The position numbers and the translations under genes were made by a program. From an uncultured Acetatifactor sp. (lineage in GTDB: Bacteria > Bacillota > Clostridia > Lachnospirales > Lachnospiraceae): a stretch of 5,136 bases of DNA. The stretch is taken from the NCBI GenBank assembly GCA_910589655.1, contig CAJUTJ010000139.1, positions 1-5,136 on the forward strand, read 5' to 3'. Under the pieces are notes generated by a model. It was not told the origin of the DNA and did not search any database. It saw only the letters and a program-made list of their open reading frames with translations. Numbering within the stretch: the first letter of the stretch is position 1; each line of letters begins with the position of its first letter. Below, piece by piece: positions 1-4,854 of this stretch.

Positions 1-4
1 AATT

Positions 5-71
5 CCTCCTATGCCTTATTATAACACACAATGGCATAAAATAACATACATAAACACAAAATATTTGACAA
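5..71 (-). promoter_or_regulatory. Possible promoter and RBS of a divergent gene left of the window
   Basis: Read on the minus strand, positions 10-5 give AGGAGG, a near-perfect Shine-Dalgarno site. Only four bases follow before the window edge, so a start codon would lie just outside. Upstream on the same strand is TTGTCA (71-66), a 17-base spacer and TATGTT (48-43), matching the sigma-A consensus at 5/6 and 4/6. A second candidate -10, TATAAT (23-18), has no good -35 and would leave almost no leader. The gene itself is not in the window, so this remains an inference from the sites. Confidence 0.35.
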
Positions 72-74
72 AAA

Positions 75-97
75 AGAAGCCTTTTTTCAAGGCTTTC
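75..97 (-). terminator. Terminator-like hairpin, T-tract on the minus strand
   Basis: AAGCCTT (77-83) and AAGGCTT (89-95) form a 7-bp stem around a 5-base loop. On the minus strand the stem is followed at once by a C and six T (75-70 and just beyond), which is the form of an intrinsic terminator. On the plus strand the nearest T-run (104-108) is too far from the stem. It would act on minus-strand RNA coming from the right, but no minus-strand gene is visible there. It could be a leader attenuator of the divergent gene, a small RNA end, or a chance structure. Confidence 0.35.
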
Positions 98-199
98 AAG
101 CACTTTTTCTTATATTCAACTGTCAAACTCCCGGGCTATGAGGAACTGCTGAAAAAAATATGCTCTTATTGGCCGCGAATGTTAAAAAATAAGAAAAGG

Positions 200-228
200 T
201 TGTAAAAAAGTAGTTTTTAAGATATAAT
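200..228 (+). promoter_or_regulatory. rnpB promoter (sigma-A type)
   Basis: TTGTAA at 200-205 (4/6 to the -35 consensus) and a perfect TATAAT at 223-228 are separated by exactly 17 bases in an AT-rich stretch. The predicted transcription start is near 235. It is the only strong promoter upstream of the RNase P RNA. It lies about 46 bases before the first paired base of helix P1, which implies a 5' leader that is trimmed, or a slightly extended RNA. Confidence 0.8.
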
Positions 229-280
229 AGCCGCAAAAGAGAAACATGCAGCTGCGAAGCGGGCATTGTTTTCCCAAGCT

Positions 281-641
281 ATATGTAAGTAAGACAGATG
301 ATCGCGGCTGTCCGGCTGCTTATGTGCCGGCAGGTGAGGAAAGTCCGGGCTTCACAGGGCAGGATGCCGGATAACGTCCGGTGGAGGCGACTCCAAGGCT
401 AGTGCAACAGAGAGATACAGCCGGTACTTTGTGCCGGTAATGGTGGAAAGGCAGTGTAAGAGACTACCGTCTGCACGGTAACGGGCAGAGCCATGTAAAC
501 CCCATCCGAAGCAAGACCGAATAGAAAGCGACAGGCCGGCCCGGCCTGCTTTCAGGTGGGTCGCTTGATGCGGCTGGCAACAGCCGTACTAGATAGATGA
601 TCATCCACGACATAACCCGGCTTACCGTCTTGCTTACATAT
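281..641 (+). ncRNA. rnpB: RNase P RNA, bacterial type A
   Basis: This is the catalytic RNA of ribonuclease P, which cuts the 5' leader from precursor tRNAs together with the small RnpA protein. The conserved core is easy to read. GAGGAAAGTCCGGGCT begins at 336 (CR-I / P4 left strand), AGTGCAACAGAGAGATACAG lies at 401-420, a GTAAACCCCATCC block begins near 496, and GACATAACCCGGC near 609 closes P4. The loop at 551-565 contains GGT (555-557), suitable for pairing with the tRNA CCA end. The ends were set by helix P1: ATATGTAAG (281-289) pairs with CTTACATAT (633-641), and the helix continues through AAGAC/GTCTT. The length of about 360 nt is normal. The P2, P4 and specificity-domain arrangement is the ancestral A type seen in Clostridia, not the B type of Bacillus. 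The exact mature ends are inferred from pairing. Confidence 0.96.
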
Positions 642-691
642 AAAATTATAGAAATTACTGTTCATTTCGTAGTGTATGAACGGCAGCAGAT

Positions 692-736
692 AAAAGACTG
701 TTTGCGGCAGGCAGCCTGTCACGGATAGTCTTTTTT
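692..736 (+). terminator. Strong intrinsic terminator after rnpB
   Basis: AAAAGACT at 692-699 pairs with AGTCTTTT at 727-734. The stem continues inward through several G-T pairs and one mismatch to CAGG/CCTG (708-711 with 715-718) around a tiny apical loop. Six T follow the closing arm (731-736). The RNA stem is about 17 bp and ends rnpB transcription some 90 bases past the mature 3' end. Its T-run stops 19 bases before the ATG of the next gene, so it may also act as an attenuator for that gene. Confidence 0.8.
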
Positions 737-755
737 GAAAGGGATCAGTACATAT

Positions 756-2393
756 ATGGAAAAACAGGAATACAAAATTGAAGATATTTTTGATTTGAAA
801 GCTTTACAGAAGCTTATGGATGCGCTGGCGCAGTCCTTTGAGGTGGGAATCGGCATCCGTAACCCTTCCGGCGGGCGCATAATCCGGGATTCTTTTTATT
901 GTACTTTTTGCTCCGAAGTCATTCAGAAGTCGAAAGAAGGACGGCGGCGCTGCAGCCTATCCGATCAGGAAATCATTGAGGCGGCCTTTCGGGAAAAGTC
1001 GCCTTATATTTGCAGATGCCGGTCCGGCGGCTTGATAGATGCTGGGATCAGAATCGTTATTGAGGGAATGCATATAGCCACCATCCTTGTGGGGCAGGTT
1101 CGGCTGGCCGAAGAGGAGCTTACAGAGGAGGAGTATCGTGAAACAGCACGCAGTCTGGGATTGGAGGAAGAGTTATACCTAAAGAAAATTCAAGAGATGC
1201 CTGTAAAGACGAGGGATAAATTTAACAATATTTTGGAGGCGCTGTCCATTATAGCGGATCAATTATCTCTTTTGGGATACAATAATCTGCATCAGAAGCA
1301 GCGGATCGGCAGCTTGGAAAGTAAAGAATCCATGCTGCAGGCTTTGGCGGAGAAGGATGCACTGACCGGACTGTGGAACCGCCGGAAGTTTGAAGCTTCG
1401 TGGAGTGTATATGAGAAGAAAAAGGACAAAATGCGGATTTCCATTGTTTCCGGAGATGCCAACAATCTGAAATTGATGAATGATATATTCGGACATGAGG
1501 CAGGAGACAAGATGCTCTATTATATTGCCAATAAGATGAAAACTCTGGCCAGAGATGAATGGATTGTGGCCAGATGCGGCGGAGATGAATTTCATGTGCT
1601 GATGCAGGACGTTACTTTGAAGATGGCCATGAACTACTGCGACCGGGTATCTAACAGCTGCAAAAACGATAAGAGGCTGAATCTTCCCCTGTCCATAGCC
1701 TTCGGCGTGGCAGAGTGGGACAGGAAGTCCGAAACCTTGCAGGAATGTTTTCAGCGGGCAGACAGCGAAATGTACGAAAATAAAAAGAAGATGAAGCAGC
1801 AGGAAAATTTGCTGGACTATATTTTGGAGAAGTTGTATGACAGGTGCTACCTGTATCGTGAGAATATAGCGGCGGAGACGGAAATTGCCTATGAATTTGC
1901 ATTGTATCTGGGATTTGACGAAGACGGAGCTTCCCGGGTAAGGACGGCGGCAAGGTATCAGGATATCGGGCTGATCAAACTGCCGGAGAATTTTGTTATG
2001 AAGGGGTCTTCCAGAACACCCAAGGAATATGAGGCGGTAAAGGCTCATGTGGTCAATGGTTATCATATGGCATTACAGTTTGAAAACACGCATAATATTG
2101 CGGAATTTATATTGTTTGCCCATGAAAATTGGAACGGAGACAGTTATCCCAGAGGATTGAAGGGACAGGAAATTCCCTTGGAGTCCAGAATCATCAGATT
2201 GGTAAATAATTATTGTAACTGGGTAGTGCCCAATGCGAAAAAGGTGAATGTAAGCAGGGAAGCAGCCGAACAGAGACTGCATGACAGGGCGGGCACAATG
2301 TTTGATCCGGATGTGGTGGATTGGTTCCTTTCGTTCCTCGACAAGCAAAAGGAAAGCGGCGATTTTTCCCAATGGCGCAGGCTGGATTCTTAG
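756..2393 (+). CDS. PocR-sensor diguanylate cyclase with degenerate HD-GYP domain
   Basis: This is a 545-aa cytoplasmic signalling protein with no membrane segment. Residues about 8-118 match a PocR ligand-binding domain, with C49-x-x-C52, C66 and C87-x-C89. A helical linker (about 170-200) leads to a GGDEF domain starting at DALTGLWNRR (201-210). The domain keeps MND (241-243), GHEAGD (246-251) and an intact GGDEF (275-279), so it should make c-di-GMP from GTP. The inhibitory I-site RxxD is RDEW (266-269) and is probably not functional. Residues about 365-530 align with HD-GYP phosphodiesterases but are damaged: HD is Q402-D403, HHE is A455-H456-E457, GYP is S463-Y464-P465, and the late metal Asp is N484. 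H431 remains. c-di-GMP hydrolysis is therefore unlikely, and a binding or regulatory role is possible. ATG 756 was chosen because AAAGGG (738-743) lies 12 bases upstream and the in-frame TTG at 735 sits inside the terminator T-run. The ligand is unknown. Confidence 0.93.
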   Translation: MEKQEYKIEDIFDLKALQKLMDALAQSFEVGIGIRNPSGGRIIRDSFYCTFCSEVIQKSKEGRRRCSLSDQEIIEAAFREKSPYICRCRSGGLIDAGIRIVIEGMHIATILVGQVRLAEEELTEEEYRETARSLGLEEELYLKKIQEMPVKTRDKFNNILEALSIIADQLSLLGYNNLHQKQRIGSLESKESMLQALAEKDALTGLWNRRKFEASWSVYEKKKDKMRISIVSGDANNLKLMNDIFGHEAGDKMLYYIANKMKTLARDEWIVARCGGDEFHVLMQDVTLKMAMNYCDRVSNSCKNDKRLNLPLSIAFGVAEWDRKSETLQECFQRADSEMYENKKKMKQQENLLDYILEKLYDRCYLYRENIAAETEIAYEFALYLGFDEDGASRVRTAARYQDIGLIKLPENFVMKGSSRTPKEYEAVKAHVVNGYHMALQFENTHNIAEFILFAHENWNGDSYPRGLKGQEIPLESRIIRLVNNYCNWVVPNAKKVNVSREAAEQRLHDRAGTMFDPDVVDWFLSFLDKQKESGDFSQWRRLDS

Positions 2394-2397
2394 GATA

Positions 2398-2426
2398 TTG
2401 ACAAATGGAATAAAAAGGCGGAAAAT
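2398..2426 (+). promoter_or_regulatory. Probable promoter for the CobW-family gene at 2467
   Basis: A perfect TTGACA (2398-2403) is followed after 17 bases by GAAAAT (2421-2426), a 4/6 match to TATAAT. The predicted start is near 2433, giving a leader of about 34 bases. The -35 lies four bases after the stop codon of the PocR-GGDEF gene, and no terminator is visible between the genes. The GTPase gene can therefore be expressed independently while still receiving read-through. Confidence 0.55.
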
Positions 2427-2466
2427 AGAACGCAGCAGGATTGGATACCAGAAAGGACGGTACAGT

Positions 2467-3549
2467 ATGACAAAAATAGATATTTTTTCGGGATTTTTGG
2501 GAGCCGGAAAGACGACTCTGATTAAAAAGCTTTTAAAAGAGGCATTGGACGGCAGTAAGACGGTTCTGATTGAAAACGAATTCGGAGAGATCGGCATAGA
2601 CGGCGGTTTTCTAAAGGAAGCGGGCATCGAGATCAAGGAAATGAATTCCGGATGTATCTGCTGCTCTCTGGTGGGCGATTTCGGAGCTTCGTTAAAGGAA
2701 GTCATTGAGACCTATGCGCCGGAGCGTATTCTGATCGAGCCTTCCGGTGTGGGCAAGCTTTCCGACGTACTGCGTGCGGTGGAAAACGTAGCGGCAGATC
2801 TGGAGGTGCAGGTTAACAGCGCAGTTGCCGTAGTGGATGCATCCAAAGCAAAAATGTATATTAAAAATTTCGGTGAGTTTTTTATCAATCAAATTGAGTA
2901 TGCGGGAACGATTCTTTTGAGCCGTACCGATAAAGTGACCGGTGAAAAACTGAGAGAATGTGTGGAAATGATTCGTCAGCACAATGCTAAGGCAGCTATT
3001 ATTACCACGCCCTTGGATCAGCTGGAGGGCGCTGCCGTTTTGGAGACAATTGAGGGTGCGGATACTCTGGAAGGCATGATGAATGAGATGCTTCAACATG
3101 CTCATGACCATCATCATGAGGGAGAATGCTGTGAACACGAGCATCATCACCATGAGGGGGAATGCTGCGAGCATGGGCACCATCATCATGAAGGAGAATG
3201 CTGTGAGCATGAGCACCACCATCATCATGAAGGAGAGTGCTGTGAGCATGAGCACCATCATCACCATCACCACCATGCGGATGAGGTGTTTACAAGCTGG
3301 GGGATGGAGACTCCCGCTCTATATACAAAAGAGAAAATCGAAAAGATTCTGACTGCTTTGGACAGCGGCGAATATGGCGCCGTGCTTCGGGCAAAAGGTA
3401 TGGTTCCTGCCGAGGACGGTACTTGGATTTATTATGATTATGTTCCGGAAGAGCATGATATCAGGAGCGGTAAGCCCGAAGTGACAGGAAAAATCTGCGT
3501 AATCGGCTCCCAATTGAAGGAAGAGAAGCTTACAGAATTGTTTTGCTAA
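2467..3549 (+). CDS. CobW/COG0523 GTPase, putative metallochaperone with His/Cys repeats
   Basis: This is a 360-aa cytoplasmic G3E-family P-loop GTPase of the CobW/COG0523 group. Such proteins use GTP hydrolysis to deliver a metal, often zinc or cobalt, to a client protein. Visible motifs are the Walker A GFLGAGKT (9-16), the metal-binding GCICC (62-66), a Walker B-like ILIEPSG (88-94) and SRTDKV (152-157) at the base-recognition position. A low-complexity His/Cys segment fills 211-270. A CobW C-terminal domain follows (about 273-357), with VLRAKG (306-311) and VIGSQL (345-350). The protein ends in Cys. AAGGA (2453-2457) lies nine bases before ATG 2467. The open frame continues upstream into the GGDEF gene, but that extension lacks family similarity and precedes the P-loop strand. 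The His/Cys tract suggests metal storage or buffering. The metal and client cannot be named, and the sequence does not show whether it is a cobalamin-pathway CobW or a ZNG1/YciC-like zinc protein. Confidence 0.94.
   Translation: MTKIDIFSGFLGAGKTTLIKKLLKEALDGSKTVLIENEFGEIGIDGGFLKEAGIEIKEMNSGCICCSLVGDFGASLKEVIETYAPERILIEPSGVGKLSDVLRAVENVAADLEVQVNSAVAVVDASKAKMYIKNFGEFFINQIEYAGTILLSRTDKVTGEKLRECVEMIRQHNAKAAIITTPLDQLEGAAVLETIEGADTLEGMMNEMLQHAHDHHHEGECCEHEHHHHEGECCEHGHHHHEGECCEHEHHHHHEGECCEHEHHHHHHHHADEVFTSWGMETPALYTKEKIEKILTALDSGEYGAVLRAKGMVPAEDGTWIYYDYVPEEHDIRSGKPEVTGKICVIGSQLKEEKLTELFC
3097..3276 (+). repeat. In-frame tandem repeat encoding His/Cys metal-binding tract
   Basis: Inside the CobW-family gene, four copies of an EGECCEH unit start at residues 218, 230, 242 and 255, separated by runs of four or five His. 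The tract ends in eight consecutive His. DNA periods are 36, 36 and 39 bases, and the copies start at 3118, 3154, 3190 and 3229. The copies differ mainly at silent positions (CAT/CAC, GAA/GAG, TGC/TGT), so the peptide is conserved more strictly than the DNA. Over residues 211-270 there are 30 His and 8 Cys. Expansion by slippage or unequal recombination is the likely origin. Confidence 0.95.
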
Positions 3550-3578
3550 ACAGTTTGTAAGCGGATGGATTTACTGTG

Positions 3579-3608
3579 GCGCTTATTGCATTGAACTATG
3601 TGAAGCGC
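3579..3608 (+). other. Inverted repeat in the gap between the two GTPase genes
   Basis: GCGCTT (3579-3584) pairs with AAGCGC (3603-3608) around an 18-base loop. A competing pairing, CATTG (3589-3593) with CAATG (3608-3612), excludes the first. No T-run follows, so it is not a standard terminator. It starts 30 bases after the stop codon of the upstream GTPase gene and may be a 3' RNA structure or half of an alternative fold with the next hairpin. Confidence 0.4.
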
Positions 3609-3611
3609 AAT

Positions 3612-3637
3612 GACACAACTGCAACGGCATTTGTGTC
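3612..3637 (+). promoter_or_regulatory. Strong 26-bp dyad: possible operator or weak terminator
   Basis: GACACAA (3612-3618) and TTGTGTC (3631-3637) are perfect inverted repeats. Inside them TGC (3620-3622) pairs with GCA (3627-3629) around AACG, leaving one C/T mismatch. As RNA this is a stable hairpin followed only by TCTCTTTA, a poor terminator tail. As DNA it is a symmetric operator-like site ending 20 bases before a perfect TATAAT, where it would cover the -35 region of the next gene. It does not resemble the known Bacillus Zur box. Confidence 0.5.
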
Positions 3638-3657
3638 TCTTTAGGCGGCACAGCCAG

Positions 3658-3663
3658 TATAAT
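3658..3663 (+). promoter_or_regulatory. Candidate -10 element of the second GTPase gene
   Basis: A perfect TATAAT lies 23 bases before the ATG at 3687. No consensus -35 sits at 16-18 bases. The nearest, TTGTGT (3631-3636), is 21 bases away and lies in the dyad arm. A start near 3670 would fall inside the Shine-Dalgarno region (AAAGGCGG, 3667-3674), giving a very short leader. The promoter could be weak or activator-dependent, or the match could be chance with the gene co-transcribed from upstream. Confidence 0.35.
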
Positions 3664-3686
3664 AAGAAAGGCGGCATAGATCCGAA

Positions 3687-4619
3687 ATGAAGCCCGTATA
3701 TGCAATTAATGGATTTCTGGAGAGCGGTAAGACTGAATTTATCTGTTTCACTTTGGCCCAGCCTTATTTTCAAATCAAGGGTAAAACCTTGTTGATCCTC
3801 TGTGAGGAGGGGGAAAATGAGTATGATGAGGAGCTGCTTAAGAAAAGCCGTACAGAGGTGGAACGTATTGATGGGGAAGAGGATTTTAATCCTTCCCATT
3901 TGATGGAATTGGAAAAAAAGCACAAACCGGAAAGAATCATTATTGAGTTTAACGGTATGTGGAATTATAAGAATGTAAAGCTTCCATGGCATTGGAAGAT
4001 AGAACAGCAGATTACAACAATCGATGGTTCTACCTTCCCCATGTATTATACAAATATGCGTTCCTTATTGGCTGAGATGATACGTAAGTCGGAGATGATT
4101 ATATTTAACCGCTGTGACAACGTCAGGGATGAGCTGAACACTTACAAAAGGAATATCAAGGCGGTGAATCCCACTGCGGATGTGATTTTCGAGGATTCGA
4201 ACGGTGAGATTGATGAGATTTTTGAGGAAGATCTTCCTTACGACTTGAATCAGGATACGATTGTTCTGGATAACACAGGCTATGGGATTTGGTATTTGGA
4301 TTCCATGGATCACGTGGAGCGTTATCTTGGGAAGAAACTCCAGTTTGTGGCCATGGTATTGAAACCCGATGATTTTCCCGACAATTACTTTGTGCCCGGA
4401 CGTATGGCTATGACTTGCTGTGCCGACGATATGGCTTTTTTAGGGTATGCCTGTGAATATTCCGGCGCTAAAGAGCTAAAGCAGAAAGAATGGGTGAAAG
4501 TAACGGCTGCCGTTACGAAGGAGTACCGGGAAGATTATAACGGCGAAGGGCCGGTTCTCCATGCTGTCAACGTAGAGAAAACCCATGCGCCCAAAGAGGA
4601 AATAATCAGTTTCAGCTAG
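3687..4619 (+). CDS. CobW-like GTPase lacking CxCC, with DUF1980-like C-terminus
   Basis: This is a 310-aa soluble protein. The N-terminal two thirds is a G3E/CobW-type GTPase: P-loop GFLESGKT (9-16), a hydrophobic strand ending in EFNG (87-90) where CobW has EPSG, TIDGS (111-115) at the VDAS position, and NRCD (141-144) for guanine recognition. The CobW metal motif GCxCC is absent. The stretch between P-loop and EFNG is acidic and has only isolated Cys. From about 215 to 310 the sequence changes character and resembles the C-terminal domain of TIGR03943/DUF1980 (YcgQ-like) proteins, with GRMAMTCCADD (238-248), a GYACEYSGA stretch (253-261) and WVKV (269-272). C244-C245 could bind metal. That assignment is from memory of the pattern and is moderate. 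The gene lies 137 bases after a canonical CobW-family gene on the same strand, so the two probably act as a pair. AAAGGCGG (3667-3674) is the RBS, 12 bases upstream. Metal and client are unknown. Confidence 0.85.
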   Translation: MKPVYAINGFLESGKTEFICFTLAQPYFQIKGKTLLILCEEGENEYDEELLKKSRTEVERIDGEEDFNPSHLMELEKKHKPERIIIEFNGMWNYKNVKLPWHWKIEQQITTIDGSTFPMYYTNMRSLLAEMIRKSEMIIFNRCDNVRDELNTYKRNIKAVNPTADVIFEDSNGEIDEIFEEDLPYDLNQDTIVLDNTGYGIWYLDSMDHVERYLGKKLQFVAMVLKPDDFPDNYFVPGRMAMTCCADDMAFLGYACEYSGAKELKQKEWVKVTAAVTKEYREDYNGEGPVLHAVNVEKTHAPKEEIISFS

Positions 4620-4716
4620 AGTGTGTATGAAAATTGCTTTCTGACAGATGTGTGTCATAATTGGGTTCAAATATACCGCGAAGTGGGGCGCGCAGATGGA
4701 GGGGATGATATTTCAG

Positions 4717-4733
4717 TCTGCAAGGCAGATTTT
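4717..4733 (+). terminator. Weak terminator-like hairpin after the GTPase pair
   Basis: TCTGC (4717-4721) pairs with GCAGA (4725-4729) around AAG, followed by four T. The stem is only 5 bp and the tail is short, so termination would be inefficient. A still weaker stem, TGACA/TGTCA, lies at 4642-4657. No better terminator is present in the 235-base gap after the second GTPase gene. Nothing else in 4620-4786 is convincing apart from short open frames without a Shine-Dalgarno site. Confidence 0.3.
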
Positions 4734-4786
4734 CGACGGCGCAGCGGTGGTTGTGTACCCATTGAAAATGAGGAAATAAATATGCT

Positions 4787-4815
4787 TTGTGAGTGGCTGG
4801 CACATATTTTATAAT
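4787..4815 (+). promoter_or_regulatory. Promoter of the HEAGH membrane protein gene
   Basis: TTGTGA (4787-4792, 4/6) and a perfect TATAAT (4810-4815) are spaced by 17 bases. The expected start is near 4822, giving a 33-base leader that includes the G-rich Shine-Dalgarno site. This makes the last gene an independent unit rather than part of the GTPase operon. Confidence 0.75.
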
Positions 4816-4854
4816 CAAATATATAAATTGCGATTTGTAGGGGGGGTAAAATTT

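Noticed and set aside
11..205. 64-residue + strand open frame at the left end
   Set aside because: It has no Shine-Dalgarno site, runs through the hairpin and into the rnpB promoter, and has Lys/Phe-rich composition typical of AT-rich noncoding DNA.
735..755. TTG start giving a 7-residue longer PocR-GGDEF protein
   Set aside because: The TTG lies in the terminator T-run and has no ribosome binding site. ATG 756 has AAAGGG upstream.
640..755. c-di-GMP riboswitch ahead of the GGDEF gene
   Set aside because: No GEMM-type core sequence is present. Only a small GTTCAT/ATGAAC stem (660-681) and the terminator are seen.
1263..2066. Long minus-strand open frame (267 codons) inside the PocR-GGDEF gene
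   Set aside because: It is antisense to a gene with clear domains, and its translation has no recognisable motif.
2281..2466. N-terminal extension of the first GTPase overlapping the GGDEF gene
   Set aside because: The extension overlaps a well-supported gene in another frame and lacks family similarity. CobW proteins start just before the P-loop, and AAGGA precedes ATG 2467.
2692..3276. Minus-strand frame with Met/Val-rich repeats, and + strand frame at 3083-3352
   Set aside because: Both are shadows of the His/Cys repeat tract. The Met-Val repeats are the complement of His codons.
3097..3276. Tandem repeat considered as a CRISPR array
   Set aside because: Units are contiguous, in frame and coding, with no unique spacers.
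4623..4814. 63-codon GTG frame, and a 43-codon ATG frame at 4648-4779, after the second GTPase
   Set aside because: Neither has a Shine-Dalgarno site or recognisable similarity, and the longer one overlaps the promoter at 4787-4815. A decayed gene remnant cannot be excluded.
4782..4814. Ten-codon peptide frame with AGGA upstream, considered as a leader peptide
   Set aside because: It lies upstream of and across the predicted -10, so it would not be in the downstream gene's transcript.
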